Counted from the stretch's first letter, positions 1 through 9,860 are shown. The stretch is DNA of 10,528 nt from an uncultured Arcobacter sp. (GCA_913062735.1 CAJXWI010000041.1:1-10528); one strand, 5' to 3'. The notes: generated by a model from the letters alone, not told the origin. Translations and numbers: made by a program.

Positions 1-174
1 AAAATTATTACAGATTTGATTTATAAAAAAAATAAAAATGTTAGTTACATAAATAATTATTATGAAGTTACAAAGAATTTTTACGAATTAACTCAAAAAG
101 GGGATTTAATTTTGAATATGGGAGCTGGTGATTGTCATAATTTCTGGTCAATTTTAAATAAAAAAAATTATTAA
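1..174 (+). CDS. murC: UDP-N-acetylmuramate--L-alanine ligase MurC, C-terminal fragment
   Basis: The frame is open from the first base of the window and ends with TAA at 172-174, giving 57 residues of a C-terminus. The stretch GDLILNMGAGD near the end is the MurC/Mur-ligase C-terminal motif (hydrophobic strand, then GAGD), followed by a short tail ending in WSILNKKNY. MurC adds L-alanine to UDP-MurNAc in cytoplasmic peptidoglycan precursor synthesis. The stop is 16 nt before murB, so the two are probably co-transcribed, the usual murC-murB arrangement in cyanobacteria. The N-terminal and ATP-binding domains lie outside the window. The fragment is short, so the call rests on the GAGD motif plus the murB neighbour. 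Confidence 0.82.
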   Translation, partial: KIITDLIYKKNKNVSYINNYYEVTKNFYELTQKGDLILNMGAGDCHNFWSILNKKNY

Positions 175-190
175 AATAAATAACTAATTT

Positions 191-1084
191 ATGAATAAAA
201 AAAATTTTTCTGAAAACTGTAATTTAAGTAGTTATACAACTATAAAAGTGGGAGGAGTAGCTGAATATTTTGCTGAGCCAAGAAGCGTTGAAGAACTTTC
301 ATATCTAATAAAATGGGCTAATTTAAATAAACAAAGATGTCAAATAATTGGCGCAGGTTCAAATCTTTTAATAAATAATATTTTCATAAAAGGCTTAGTT
401 GTTTGTACAAAAAAATTGAAATCACTAGAGATAAAGCCATATTCAGGAATTGTTGAAGCGGAAGCAGGTGTAATGCTCCCAACATTATCTAATTCTCTTG
501 CTAAAAATGGATTACAAGGAGGGGAATGGGCTGTCGGAATTCCAGGAACATTAGGAGGAGCAATTTATATGAATGCTGGCACAGGTAATTTATCGCTAGC
601 AAAAAATCTTATTTCCGTAAAAGTTATTAATAATAAAACTCTTGAAAAAATTGAAGTTGAAAAAAAAGATATCAATTTTGAGTATAGATTTAGCTCTTTT
701 CAAAGAAATGATTTAACAATTATTAGTGCAAGATTACATTTTGAACCTAATGGAAATCTAGAAAAATTAATTCAAACAACCAAAAATAACCTTAAATTAA
801 AAACAGAAACACAACCATATCATCAACCAAGTTTTGGTAGTGTTTTTAAAAATCCTGAAAATAATTATGCAGCAAAATTAATTGATGATATGGGTTTAAA
901 GGGATTTAAAATTGGCGGTGCTGAAATTTCTACAATGCATTCAAATTTTATAATTAACACTTCTTCAGCAAGTTCAAAAGATATTTATGAATTAATAACA
1001 GTAATTCAACAAAAAGTACTACAAAACAAAGGGATTTATTTGCAACCGGAAGTAAGAATGATTGGTTTTGACTATCCTAACTAA
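191..1084 (+). CDS. murB: UDP-N-acetylenolpyruvoylglucosamine reductase MurB
   Basis: MurB is the cytoplasmic FAD enzyme that reduces UDP-GlcNAc-enolpyruvate to UDP-MurNAc with NADPH, the second committed step of peptidoglycan synthesis. The 297 residues match the usual length. Visible landmarks are the N-terminal NTTIKVGG-like segment (here [13 protein letters not shown], 15-27), the FAD-binding GAGSNLL (54-60), [15 protein letters not shown] (116-130), YRFSSFQ with Arg166, [10 protein letters not shown] with the proton-donor Ser217 (213-222), and PEVRMIG with Glu287 near the end. All key residues are present, so the enzyme should be active. The short GSVFKNP region without a long inserted tyrosine loop fits the type II group. 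There is no clear Shine-Dalgarno site before the ATG at 191, which is common in picocyanobacteria. The next gene follows after 17 nt. The sequence looks Prochlorococcus-like. Confidence 0.95.
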   Translation: MNKKNFSENCNLSSYTTIKVGGVAEYFAEPRSVEELSYLIKWANLNKQRCQIIGAGSNLLINNIFIKGLVVCTKKLKSLEIKPYSGIVEAEAGVMLPTLSNSLAKNGLQGGEWAVGIPGTLGGAIYMNAGTGNLSLAKNLISVKVINNKTLEKIEVEKKDINFEYRFSSFQRNDLTIISARLHFEPNGNLEKLIQTTKNNLKLKTETQPYHQPSFGSVFKNPENNYAAKLIDDMGLKGFKIGGAEISTMHSNFIINTSSASSKDIYELITVIQQKVLQNKGIYLQPEVRMIGFDYPN

Positions 1085-1101
1085 AGAAACGTTTTTACAA
1101 A

Positions 1102-1452
1102 ATGGCGGGTTTTGGACTTCCTAACTTTGGACAACTTACAGAAGCTTTTAAAAAAGCTAAACAAATTCAGCAAGATGCTCAAAAATTACAAGATGAACTT
1201 GAAAATATGGAGATTGAAGGCAAAAGTGATGATGAAATGATAAAAGTTTGGATAAGTGGAAACCAACTTCCTTTAAAGGTAGAAGTACAAGAAAATATCT
1301 TAAATGCAAATAAAGAACAAATAGAGCAAAACATTCTACAAGCTATTCAAAAAGCTCATGAATTATCAACTACAACTATGAAAGAAAGGATGAATGATTT
1401 GACTGGTGGATTAAATCTTAATCTTCCTGGTTTTGATAATAGTGACTCTTAG
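1102..1452 (+). CDS. YbaB/EbfC family nucleoid-associated protein
   Basis: This is a 116-residue YbaB/EbfC family protein, a small dimeric DNA-binding protein of the nucleoid. Visible features are the glycine/phenylalanine-rich N-terminus [12 protein letters not shown], the long helix [30 protein letters not shown] split here by position (13-42), the central strand with G53NQLPLKVEV, and a second helix (70-98) ending in the family-typical TTTMKERM. The N-terminus is the form I associate with cyanobacterial members, which supports assigning this side to Prochlorococcus or a close relative. It lies 17 nt after murB and probably shares its transcript. Its last 35 nt overlap the end of the convergent RsgA frame. 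No terminator hairpin is visible between the two convergent genes. The exact cellular role in cyanobacteria is not evident from sequence. Confidence 0.9.
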   Translation: MAGFGLPNFGQLTEAFKKAKQIQQDAQKLQDELENMEIEGKSDDEMIKVWISGNQLPLKVEVQENILNANKEQIEQNILQAIQKAHELSTTTMKERMNDLTGGLNLNLPGFDNSDS

Positions 1453-2146
1453 AAGACTCAATCATTTCTTTATAAAAAGAATATCTTTCGAAGGATTTAT
1501 TTAAATTACATCCCTCATCATTTAAATGTAAGCAGTTACGAAATTTACACTTAATTCCTTCTTCGATTACCTGTTTATATATTTCTGAATAAAGATTTGG
1601 TAACAACTTAATATCAACCTCTAGAGGTTGCATATTAAAACCAGGAGTATCCACAATGTAACTTTGATTCGACATAGAAAATAACTCAACATTTCGAGTA
1701 GTATTTTTTCCTCTCTTAATTTTATTGGAAACTGGAGAAGTACTATTTTGAAGACCTGGAATAATCATATTTAGCAAAGTAGTTTTGCCAACACCTGAAG
1801 GGCCCATAAAAATTGAACATTCTTTTTGCTTTAACTCGGCTAATAAATTTTTAAAGCAATCAGATTTCTGTAAATTTAAAGTTATTACTTGGTAACCCCA
1901 TTTCTCAAATTTATCAATTAGATATGATCTTCTTTTATCAGAAATTAAATCACACTTTGTCAAAACTAATGAGACTTCAACTCCCATTGATTCTGCTGAT
2001 ATCAAAAACCTATTAACTTGAGATAAATTTAACTCTGGTTCTTCAACGGAAAAAGTAACGTATATGTTAGAAATATTTGCAACTGAGGGTCTAACTAATA
2101 AATTTTTTCTTTTTTTTAGACTTGTTATTACTGCGCGTTTGCTTTT
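1418..2146 (-). other. rsgA: Ribosome small-subunit-dependent GTPase RsgA, missing N-terminal OB-fold
   Basis: RsgA (YjeQ) is a circularly permuted GTPase that checks late 30S ribosome maturation. In frame numbering the order is G4 TKCD (241-244), G1 P-loop GPSGVGKT (293-300), G2 region GKNTTRN (324-330) and G3 DTPG (344-347). This G4-G1-G2-G3 order is diagnostic. The C-terminal zinc site is complete: Cys378, Cys383, His385 and Cys391. The segment [13 protein letters not shown] (191-203), just after the seam, is the normal link from OB-fold to G domain, so only the OB-fold and start codon are lost. P-loop Thr300 replaces the more usual Ser. The sequence style matches the cyanobacterial side of the window. 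Confidence 0.88.
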
Positions 2147-2680
2147 TAAATCAATATTTTCAATTAAAATTTTAATCATATCAATAGTTTGCATTCCTAA
2201 ATTTGAACCAATTGGTGATCCTAAAGGCATAATAGCAGCAGCCCCAGCTTCTTTAAGTTTTCGTGCAGCTATTAAATCAGGCATCATATAGGGTAAAACA
2301 ATAAAACCTTCTTCACTAAGTATTTTAGTAGCTTTAATTGTTTCTTCATTATCAGGAAAAAGATATTTATTATCATTAATTACTTCAATTTTAATAAAAT
2401 CACCACACCCTGCTTCTCGTGCAAGTCGTGCTAAAAGTACTGCTTCTTCTGCATTTCTTGCCCCTGAAGTATTGGGTAAAATAACAATATCTTTTGAAAT
2501 ATAATTCAAAATATTTTCTTCTTGCGCTTGTGTATCTACTCTTCTTAATGCTACTGTTATCATCTGAGAAGAAGAAGATTTTAAAATCTTAGGTATGATA
2601 TTTTTATCAGGGAACTTTCCAGTTCCCGTGAATAATCTGTTTGTAAATTCTATTCCACCTAATATTAGTGTATCTTGCAT
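1418..2680 (-). CDS. Chimeric frame: ThiG N-terminal part joined to RsgA lacking its OB-fold (probable assembly artefact)
   Basis: The frame is open for 420 residues but mixes two unrelated proteins. Residues 1 to about 178 are thiazole synthase ThiG; residues from about 179 to 420 are the circularly permuted GTPase RsgA. ThiG normally runs to about 260 residues and here lacks the end of its TIM barrel, including the VDAGIG and NTAIA phosphate-binding segments. RsgA normally begins with an OB-fold of some 60-70 residues that binds the 30S subunit, and it is missing. The start (ATG at 2680) is well supported by AGGAAG a few bases upstream and lies 18 nt after thiC, so the thiG end is authentic. 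The rsgA end is equally authentic, overlapping ybaB as expected in picocyanobacteria. I see no linker and no reason for such a fusion. An annotation pipeline would probably name it thiazole synthase or ribosome small-subunit GTPase; neither is complete. Confidence 0.85.
   Translation of the reverse strand: MQDTLILGGIEFTNRLFTGTGKFPDKNIIPKILKSSSSQMITVALRRVDTQAQEENILNYISKDIVILPNTSGARNAEEAVLLARLAREAGCGDFIKIEVINDNKYLFPDNEETIKATKILSEEGFIVLPYMMPDLIAARKLKEAGAAAIMPLGSPIGSNLGMQTIDMIKILIENIDLKSKRAVITSLKKRKNLLVRPSVANISNIYVTFSVEEPELNLSQVNRFLISAESMGVEVSLVLTKCDLISDKRRSYLIDKFEKWGYQVITLNLQKSDCFKNLLAELKQKECSIFMGPSGVGKTTLLNMIIPGLQNSTSPVSNKIKRGKNTTRNVELFSMSNQSYIVDTPGFNMQPLEVDIKLLPNLYSEIYKQVIEEGIKCKFRNCLHLNDEGCNLNKSFERYSFYKEMIESSKSHYYQNQED
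2141..2170. other. Predicted chimera seam between two genomes
   Basis: On the - strand the protein reads ILIENIDL, as ThiG should, then [14 protein letters not shown], as RsgA does just before its G domain. The change falls at or next to Leu178 (2147-2149). IENIDL is also a plausible sequence at the end of the RsgA OB-fold, so a short A/T-rich stretch (about 2147-2164) may be shared by both parents, which would explain an in-frame join. The exact base cannot be fixed by eye. Confidence 0.75.
2147..2680 (-). other. thiG: Thiazole synthase ThiG, N-terminal ~178 residues only
   Basis: ThiG condenses deoxyxylulose 5-phosphate, dehydroglycine and the ThiS thiocarboxylate into the thiazole phosphate of thiamine. 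Family landmarks in the retained part are [17 protein letters not shown] (7-23), TVALRRVD (42-49), [13 protein letters not shown] (68-80), the Schiff-base lysine in FIKIEV (Lys97), [11 protein letters not shown] (125-135) and [14 protein letters not shown] (147-160). The family would continue after IENIDL with P-I/V-I/V-V-D-A-G, but here the next residues are KSKR. The enzyme as written lacks the C-terminal phosphate-binding half-barrel. The 5' end follows thiC closely and would be co-regulated by the TPP riboswitch upstream of it. Confidence 0.85.
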
Positions 2681-2698
2681 TGTTCTTCCTATTTAATA

Positions 2699-4672
<1,974 letters not shown>

Positions 4673-4692
4673 ACAATGATAAATATTCCGTG

Positions 4693-4698
4693 AGTATA
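4693..4698 (-). promoter_or_regulatory. Candidate -10 box for the thiC operon
   Basis: TATACT on the - strand sits so that transcription would start about 14 nt before the riboswitch aptamer, the expected place. No good -35 hexamer is visible; -35 boxes are often weak in Campylobacterota. This is a positional guess supported by the riboswitch. Confidence 0.4.
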
Positions 4699-4766
4699 CA
4701 AAGGAAATCAAAAAATAAGCTTAAGAGTATTATGTGAAGAGTTTTATTGCGAAATTAAGAATCATT

Positions 4767-4790
4767 AGTGTTTCTAATAAACACTTTTTA
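4767..4790 (+). terminator. Small hairpin with T-run, possible + strand terminator
   Basis: AGTGTTT (4767-4773) and AAACACT (4779-4785) pair around CTAAT, followed on + by TTTTTA. No + strand gene lies upstream. If it works it would stop antisense transcription entering the nitroreductase gene, or act together with the neighbouring 13-bp hairpin. Support is weak. Confidence 0.25.
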
Positions 4791-4794
4791 TACA

Positions 4795-4833
4795 GATATT
4801 TTTAAAGCAAGTTTTTTTTACTTTAAAAATATC
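4795..4833 (-). terminator. Perfect 13-bp hairpin after the nitroreductase gene, probable terminator
   Basis: The arms GATATTTTTAAAG (4795-4807) and CTTTAAAAATATC (4821-4833) are exact inverted repeats around a 13-nt loop. The hairpin begins 7 nt past the stop of the SagB-type gene. The stem is A/T-rich and the bases after it on the - strand (TGTATAAAA) are only a weak U-tract, so it may be an inefficient or bidirectional terminator. It separates this unit from the thiC operon. Confidence 0.5.
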
Positions 4834-4840
4834 ATTTATT

Positions 4841-6418
4841 TTAATTTATTTGATTTTGGTAGGGTTTCAAAGTAGATAAACGCTCATCAACTAAACCTTT
4901 TCCAATGGTAAAATGATACAGACTTTGAAAACTATCCCCTTTAAGACCAAGGGTCTCATGCATCATATCATCTAAAAAACAACCAATTCCAGTTGCACTT
5001 AAATTTAAAGAAGTAGTTTCTAAATAAAGTTGCTGTCCAAGCGATCCACATTCCCAATACAATTGTTTATATCGCGATGCTCCATGCTCAAGAAGTTGGG
5101 AAGAAAACTCAACCAACATACCTAAAGAAAAAGCACCATGGGCTGCAATATCTTGATTACAAGAAATAAGTTTTGCTCTGTCTTTAAAGTCCCCTTTTTG
5201 CAATAAATACAAGTTTCCAGCAACGCTTTTAATTTCTTGCCATAAAAACTCATTCTTACATAACATTTGCAGTTTTTCTTTATGTGAATCATTTCGTAAA
5301 AGTAAATACAATCCACTCTCAAAATCTTCCACATCATGTACAAAAATAGCTAAATGAACAGCAGAATTATTTCCTTTTACAGAAGCTAAAATAGTTTCAA
5401 AATCATATTTCGAAATATTACTATCGTGCGCATTCATTACTTGAGCAGAGCGTCTTAATAAAACAATGTCTTTAGCCTCATAAGTGTCTTCTCGTAAAAG
5501 TGCATTTTCATATTTAAAAAGTATTTTTTCTTTATTTTGAAGCTCATTATTTACACTAGCATCTTCTATTTTTTCTAAAATATACCATTCATGCCAAGAT
5601 GCAGACAAAGAATTGGCTTTTCCTTCATAATTATTACCTAGGGCATTTTGTAAGGCTTTTATATCAAGTGTATTTTTAGGTGATGTATTATCTAAACGTA
5701 CAAGCAATAACATATCTGGAACTTCTCTTTCTTCTTTTATAAAGCGCTCTTTTTGATCAAAACCCAATAAAGTATTTAAATCACTGTCACAAGAGGGAAT
5801 AAAATCTATTTCCCAGCCCAGCATAGAAGCTGAAACTTCTAAAGCTTTCAGGGCATGTCCACAATCTAATTGTGTATATCGCCAAGAACGCTCCCCGTAT
5901 TTCCAAGCTTCTCTCCAAACAATAGAAGACAAAAGTACTGCAAAAGTGTTTTTAGGTAAAGGTAAATCACTTTTACTCAAAATTAGCTGCTCTAAGTGGT
6001 GCTCTTTAGGAGCATAATGATGTAAACCATTATCTATTCCTTTAATATCTTGCGTAATAATATAAGCTTCACTTGGTTGTAAATTTCCGCTTGAAGCATT
6101 GCATCTTAATGCCCATGATTGGGAGCCATATTCTTTAATAGCAGCAAGACCAAGTGAAAATTGAAAAAATGCAGAAATGTTCTCAAGATTTAGTTCTTTT
6201 ATATCTTTTTGATTTTTCACTTCTTTAAATAAATTAACATAAGAAGGAGTTACTTTGTTAAAAGCCAAAGGCAAAGGTGTTTTTTTACTACCTTCGTAAG
6301 CGCGATAAGGATTGGGTTGAGTTTCCCAATCCATATAACCTAAAGAGCGCGCATATTTATGTGCGAAATGTTTTGTTTCTTGATGGTACATATGTACTGT
6401 TTGTAAATTATTATTCAT
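4841..6418 (-). CDS. SagB/ThcOx-type dehydrogenase (double nitroreductase-fold, FMN)
   Basis: This 525-residue protein has two nitroreductase-like halves. The N-terminus YHQETKHF and the following NPYRAYEGSKKTPLP are typical of SagB-type dehydrogenases. The first half carries ALRCNASSGNLQPSEAYI (103-120), an FMN-binding loop, and WREAWKYGERSWRYTQLDCGHA (168-189, given here as landmarks W168, Y174, Y182, D185, H188). The second half starts with LLRRSAQVM (320-328) and ends with YWECGSLGQQLYLE, TGIGCF (476-481) and FQSLYHFTIGKGLVDERL. Characterised relatives oxidise azolines to azoles in modified peptides, but many orphan members have no known substrate. No precursor peptide, cyclodehydratase or docking gene is present here, so the substrate is unknown. 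An in-frame GTG at 6433 would add five residues; neither start has a clear Shine-Dalgarno site, and I prefer the ATG. The gene begins 15-30 nt after the chemoreceptor stop, so the two are probably co-transcribed. Confidence 0.88.
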   Translation of the reverse strand: MNNNLQTVHMYHQETKHFAHKYARSLGYMDWETQPNPYRAYEGSKKTPLPLAFNKVTPSYVNLFKEVKNQKDIKELNLENISAFFQFSLGLAAIKEYGSQSWALRCNASSGNLQPSEAYIITQDIKGIDNGLHHYAPKEHHLEQLILSKSDLPLPKNTFAVLLSSIVWREAWKYGERSWRYTQLDCGHALKALEVSASMLGWEIDFIPSCDSDLNTLLGFDQKERFIKEEREVPDMLLLVRLDNTSPKNTLDIKALQNALGNNYEGKANSLSASWHEWYILEKIEDASVNNELQNKEKILFKYENALLREDTYEAKDIVLLRRSAQVMNAHDSNISKYDFETILASVKGNNSAVHLAIFVHDVEDFESGLYLLLRNDSHKEKLQMLCKNEFLWQEIKSVAGNLYLLQKGDFKDRAKLISCNQDIAAHGAFSLGMLVEFSSQLLEHGASRYKQLYWECGSLGQQLYLETTSLNLSATGIGCFLDDMMHETLGLKGDSFQSLYHFTIGKGLVDERLSTLKPYQNQIN

Positions 6419-6448
6419 AAAGAATATTAGCACATATAATTTTAAGTC

Positions 6449-8623
6449 TTAATTCAATTCTTCTTTTCCATCAAATTCTTTTGCATTGGCATCAGTAACA
6501 ATTGATAATGCAACATCATAGGTTTCATTTGCAATCTCTTTCGTAGCCGATGCCACACTAGCATTATTTTGAGTTTGTCTGTCTAATAAAGCAATAGAAT
6601 CATTTATTTGCTCAATTCCATCTTGTTGTTCTTTATTACTTATAACAATTTCTTTTATAATAGAAGAGTTATTGGATACATTTTGAATCAAAGTATCATA
6701 ACCAGAAATCATTTTTCCAGAAATATTTTTACCTTCTTGCGTTTTTCTAGTAGCTTCTTCTAACAAACTTTTTATTTCATTTGCTGCTTCAGCACTTCTA
6801 CTTGCTAAATTTCTTACTTCTTGAGCTACCACTGCAAAACCTTTTCCAGCTTCACCGGCTGTTGCTGCTTCTACAGCTGCATTTAAGGATAGGATATTGG
6901 TTTGAAAAGCAATTTGATCAATAACAGAAATAGCTTCATTAATTTCATTGACCTGCGTATTTATTTCATTCATTGCAGTAGAAGTACTATTGGCTAATTT
7001 TTTTCCTTCTCTTGATGACTCTAATAAAGCATCTGCATAATCTGACATTTTTATAATGTTATGCGAATTGTTTACCATCGTTGAAGTAATTTCTTCAACA
7101 GCAGCAGCAGTTTCTTCTAAGGACGCAGCTGTTGTTATAGATGAAGTATTTAAACTTTCAACATTTGTTAATAACACTTCAGAACTGCTTTGCAAATCAA
7201 TTCCAATTTTTTTATTATTATATAACATAGTATTAATTGTTTGTGCTAATTCATTAAGCCCTAAAGATGTTTGTCCTACTGGATCTTGTATTCTATATCT
7301 GAAGTCTAGGTGTTTATATTTAGAAAAAGCGCTGTCTAGTTTATTAATATCACTTGCCACCTTACTTTTTATAATCTCAAGCATTTCATTAAAAATAAGT
7401 TTTAATTCATTTAAAGCTTCATTTTCACTGCTCTTTTCTATTTTTTCAAGTAATAAACCTTTTTTTACTGAATTAACAACACGTTTTACATCTTCAATAA
7501 AAAGCACATCACTTTGCATAATATTTTGTGTTCGTTTTATATTCTCATTAACCGCTTTAGACATGATTCCAATTTCATCTTTTGCCTCTTCATTTAAAAG
7601 TTCAATTGTGTCACTTTTTTTATTTACAAAAGTAAAAAATTGCATTAAACCACTTTGAAATTTTTGTAAAGAAGAAACAATAGATTTTAAGATAATGTAT
7701 AAAAACATTACTCCAATACTAATTAAAAAGATTGATAAATAAGAAATTTTCTCCATTGTTTTTAAACTGTTTACATTCTCAAAAGAAAGTTTGTTCAAAT
7801 CCATCAAGAGAAGTTTTGATGCTTTATTAATATCGTTTTCATAAGCCTGTGCAATATTTTGAACAATTAAGAGCTCTGCTTTTACTTTTTTATCATTTTT
7901 CTCTACTAAAATTGAGGCTTCAGCCATCTTTAAACCTGCATCAAAAAAAAGCGTATATAAATCTTTTATTAAAATAATTTTATCTTGCCCGAAAGTCATT
8001 GCTTTTTCAATTTTTGCAATTTTTTTCAAAAACCTTATTTTAACAATTTCTATACCATCTGCATCCAACATATTAATTGCCTCAGAAATCATTTCTTTAC
8101 TTTGAATAATTCTGTTTTTAATATCTGTTATTTGAGAAGGGGTTAAAGCATCCATTAAAGATAATTCATCTCCTAAGCGCTCAATTGAATCGTTATAAAT
8201 ATCTGAATATTTTGTTTTTTCATTTATTGAGCGTGATTTTTTTATTCCTGCTTCTGCCATACTATATAAAGAACTATAATATTCCAAGAACTGTGAAGTG
8301 ATTTTTTTAAGTTCTTTTTTTTCACTCTTGCTTAGAGTATTTTTATTGATTTTTTGAATCGTTTTTAGATAAACATCTTTTTCTTTTTCCAAATAATTCA
8401 ACTCTTTTTGCTCACCAAGTAAAGCTACTTTTAGTGCAATTTCTTGCAGTTTTTTTAAAGAATATTTTAAATCTAAGAAAATAATACTTGTATTTCTTTT
8501 TTTTTCTACTAGTTCATTAGAATCCGAGATATTTGCAGTATTTAAATAAGATGCGAGAGCATTAAACATTAAAATACATACAAAGGATGCCAATAAAAGA
8601 TTTGACTTTTTACTGATTAACAT
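6449..8623 (-). CDS. Methyl-accepting chemotaxis protein with long helical periplasmic sensor
   Basis: A 724-residue transmembrane chemoreceptor. TM1 is at about 8-28 and TM2 at about 293-313. The ~260-residue periplasmic part between them is charged and almost wholly helical by pattern, without PAS/Cache-like features; its size resembles helical bimodular (HBM) sensors, which is an inference. After TM2 come a HAMP-type segment with [14 protein letters not shown] (349-362) and a second similar helical module (about 371-425, with [12 protein letters not shown]), an arrangement common in Campylobacterota receptors, then a further repeat-like piece ending [12 protein letters not shown] (456-467). 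The signalling domain spans about 480-715, with the hairpin tip [20 protein letters not shown] (571-590) followed by [17 protein letters not shown]. It relays ligand state to CheA/CheW. There is no C-terminal CheR/CheB pentapeptide. A weak AAAGG precedes the ATG by 8 nt. The ligand cannot be told from sequence. Confidence 0.95.
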   Translation of the reverse strand: MLISKKSNLLLASFVCILMFNALASYLNTANISDSNELVEKKRNTSIIFLDLKYSLKKLQEIALKVALLGEQKELNYLEKEKDVYLKTIQKINKNTLSKSEKKELKKITSQFLEYYSSLYSMAEAGIKKSRSINEKTKYSDIYNDSIERLGDELSLMDALTPSQITDIKNRIIQSKEMISEAINMLDADGIEIVKIRFLKKIAKIEKAMTFGQDKIILIKDLYTLFFDAGLKMAEASILVEKNDKKVKAELLIVQNIAQAYENDINKASKLLLMDLNKLSFENVNSLKTMEKISYLSIFLISIGVMFLYIILKSIVSSLQKFQSGLMQFFTFVNKKSDTIELLNEEAKDEIGIMSKAVNENIKRTQNIMQSDVLFIEDVKRVVNSVKKGLLLEKIEKSSENEALNELKLIFNEMLEIIKSKVASDINKLDSAFSKYKHLDFRYRIQDPVGQTSLGLNELAQTINTMLYNNKKIGIDLQSSSEVLLTNVESLNTSSITTAASLEETAAAVEEITSTMVNNSHNIIKMSDYADALLESSREGKKLANSTSTAMNEINTQVNEINEAISVIDQIAFQTNILSLNAAVEAATAGEAGKGFAVVAQEVRNLASRSAEAANEIKSLLEEATRKTQEGKNISGKMISGYDTLIQNVSNNSSIIKEIVISNKEQQDGIEQINDSIALLDRQTQNNASVASATKEIANETYDVALSIVTDANAKEFDGKEELN

Positions 8624-8665
8624 ATATTTGGCCTTTTTGTAAAGAAGTAATTTTTAAGAAAGTAG

Positions 8666-8695
8666 TCTATAGTAAGGTATAGAGAGCAGAGTCAA
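8666..8695 (-). promoter_or_regulatory. Candidate sigma-70-type promoter for the chemoreceptor gene
   Basis: On the - strand TTGACT (8690-8695) and TATAGA (8666-8671) are separated by 18 nt, close to the housekeeping consensus. Transcription would start near 8659, about 35 nt before the ATG at 8623. It would drive the chemoreceptor and probably the SagB-type gene behind it. Confidence 0.5.
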
Positions 8696-8879
8696 AAAGG
8701 ATAATTAATTAAAATTATTTTTAAATAAACTTTATTCTTAATTTGGAAAACTATAACCAATACAAATGACATGAGAATGATTTTTTTAGCTTTAAAGAGT
8801 CTATTTTAAGGGAGGAGTGAATTTTAAGTAAAATTAGTATTTATATAAATTATTAGGATATTTATTTATAATTATTTCA
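8696..8879. other. AT-rich intergenic stretch with no recognisable gene
   Basis: Between the chemoreceptor promoter and the terminator of the next gene I see no coding frame with a start signal, no RNA gene and no repeat. A purine-rich GGGAGGAG at about 8811-8818 (+) resembles a ribosome site but no start codon follows at useful distance. Confidence 0.5.
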
Positions 8880-8915
8880 AACAAAAAGTTATTTTATTGT
8901 AAAATAAAATAACTT
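8880..8915 (-). terminator. Rho-independent terminator of the GyrI-like gene
   Basis: Exact 13-bp inverted repeat: AAGTTATTTTATT (8886-8898) and AATAAAATAACTT (8903-8915) with a 4-nt loop. On the - strand the hairpin is followed by TTTTTGTTTG, and it begins 6 nt after the stop codon of the gene at 8922. Position and T-run make termination on the - strand likely, despite the A/T-rich stem. Confidence 0.8.
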
Positions 8916-8921
8916 CTGTTT

Positions 8922-9371
8922 CTAGTCTTCAATTGCAATATACAATTCAATCGCATCATCATCTAAATATTTTTCAAAATCAATACTGTAAGAACGTTTA
9001 AATTCAGAATTTTCATCTTCAAAATATTCCCAAACCTGTACCCAAGTATCAATAACTATTTGAGGCAATTCTCCTTGATTTTTAAAAACCAAGTATTTTT
9101 GATTCTCAATTAAAATAGCGTTTTTATTTTTACTAACTTCAACAGCAACAGTAACTTTATAATCTCCGTCTTTTCCATTTGTATATTCCGAATACACTCC
9201 ATACATATAGTGCTCTTTCGTCGTATTAAATGTTTTAGAATAGGTTTTGGTATCAACATAATCAGCCCAAAGTTTTTCGATTTTTCCAGGAGAATTCTCA
9301 AATTCGTGTGCATTATTTGTTACAGTACTAAGCCCTGATAAGATTAATCTTTTAATTCTATGTGTTTTCAT
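8922..9371 (-). CDS. GyrI-like / AraC-type effector-binding domain protein
   Basis: The 149 residues form a single small-molecule-binding domain of the GyrI-like (SOUL-less, AraC effector-binding) kind, with no DNA-binding domain. Recognisable family features are GLSTVTNN at the start (13-20), the middle YMYGVYSEYTNGKDGDYKV (56-72, described by Y57, Y60, D68, G69) leading into TVAVEV (74-79), KYLVFKNQGELPQIVIDTW (92-110) with Trp110 and Trp114, and the end R126, SIDFEKY (129-135) and IELYIAI (141-147). Relatives include the gyrase inhibitor SbmC/GyrI, ligand-sensing domains of AraC and MerR regulators, and stand-alone proteins proposed to bind or hydrolyse xenobiotics. The actual ligand here is unknown. 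AGGAC lies about 4-5 nt before the ATG at 9371. It follows the globin gene by 75 nt and ends in a strong hairpin. Confidence 0.8.
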   Translation of the reverse strand: MKTHRIKRLILSGLSTVTNNAHEFENSPGKIEKLWADYVDTKTYSKTFNTTKEHYMYGVYSEYTNGKDGDYKVTVAVEVSKNKNAILIENQKYLVFKNQGELPQIVIDTWVQVWEYFEDENSEFKRSYSIDFEKYLDDDAIELYIAIED

Positions 9372-9399
9372 ATACGTCCTATAATTTTTTACTTTTTAT

Positions 9400-9405
9400 A
9401 TTATA
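9400..9405 (-). promoter_or_regulatory. Candidate -10 box for the GyrI-like gene
   Basis: A perfect TATAAT on the - strand lies 28 nt before the ATG at 9371, in the 75-bp gap after the globin gene. No convincing -35 box is seen; in such AT-rich DNA a chance match is possible. It would allow expression independent of the globin promoter. Confidence 0.35.
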
Positions 9406-9446
9406 GTTAATAATAAATTACACACATCTAAAGTAAGCGTTTTTTT

Positions 9447-9824
9447 TTATAAACCCAGGTTTCTCATAAAATTACCAGCAATCATTGTGCTTTTTTCCTT
9501 AAACAAAGAGGCAATGTCTTCACTATAAATATCATCTACACTTAAAAAGAATAATAATAACCAAGCTTGAAAAGATTGGGCTTTTAAATCCTTTAATTTT
9601 AAATGTTGAGCAAAAGGGTTACCTCTATAAGAACCTTCACCTAAGGTGATTTTATACCAAAAATCACTAAGTGTTTCAATATGACTTTTCCATAAATTAT
9701 TTTTCATGTCTGAACCTAAATTACTAATAAAAAATTCTGAAATACTTTCATCAAGAAGAACCCTTGAATAAAAATCTTTTACAAGTACTTCAATATTTGT
9801 ACGGTTAATTTCTTTATACTTCAT
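9447..9824 (-). CDS. Group III truncated haemoglobin
   Basis: A 125-residue haem protein of the 2-on-2 globin fold, close to the Campylobacter Ctb group. Visible are the B-helix FYSRVL with Tyr19 (B10), WKSHIETLSDFWYKITLG with distal His48 (E7) and Trp56 (given in numbers), YRGNPFAQHLKL with the proximal haem ligand His74, and FQAWLLLFF with Trp88 (G8). Tyr B10, His E7 and Trp G8 together are the group III distal pocket. Ctb binds O2 very tightly and is linked to microaerobic and nitrosative stress physiology; the same type of role is inferred here. AGGAG lies 8 nt before the ATG at 9824. The gene is preceded by a TTGAT-N4-ATCAA box placed for activation by a Crp/FNR-family regulator. Confidence 0.92.
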   Translation of the reverse strand: MKYKEINRTNIEVLVKDFYSRVLLDESISEFFISNLGSDMKNNLWKSHIETLSDFWYKITLGEGSYRGNPFAQHLKLKDLKAQSFQAWLLLFFLSVDDIYSEDIASLFKEKSTMIAGNFMRNLGL

Positions 9825-9854
9825 CTACTAAGCTCCTAGGAAAATTTAAAAAGA

Positions 9855-9860
9855 AGTATA
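9855..9860 (-). promoter_or_regulatory. -10 box of the globin promoter
   Basis: TATACT on the - strand predicts a start near 9848. That places the centre of the FNR-type box (9889.5) about 41.5 nt upstream, the standard class II activator position. The agreement supports both elements. Confidence 0.55.

Noticed and set aside
2064..2291. 75-residue + strand frame
   Set aside because: Antisense to ThiG and RsgA codons, no recognisable domain, and it crosses the suspected seam.
1418..2680. A genuine bifunctional ThiG-RsgA enzyme or a recent horizontal transfer breaking thiG
   Set aside because: Both partners lose essential parts, the flanks match different phyla for many kilobases or genes, and no integrase, repeat or attachment site is near the join.
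4841..6433. Azole-modified peptide (TOMM) biosynthesis cluster around the SagB-type gene
   Set aside because: No cyclodehydratase, YcaO, precursor peptide or exporter is present; neighbours are a chemoreceptor and thiamine genes.
7056..7658. 200-residue + strand frame
   Set aside because: It lies wholly antisense to the well-supported chemoreceptor gene, and its protein is a low-complexity Ser/Leu/Phe run typical of a shadow frame.
8780..8840. Short + strand peptide frame and a purine-rich ribosome-site-like run
   Set aside because: The frame is only about a dozen codons and the GGGAGGAG lies after it, with no start codon at a suitable distance downstream.
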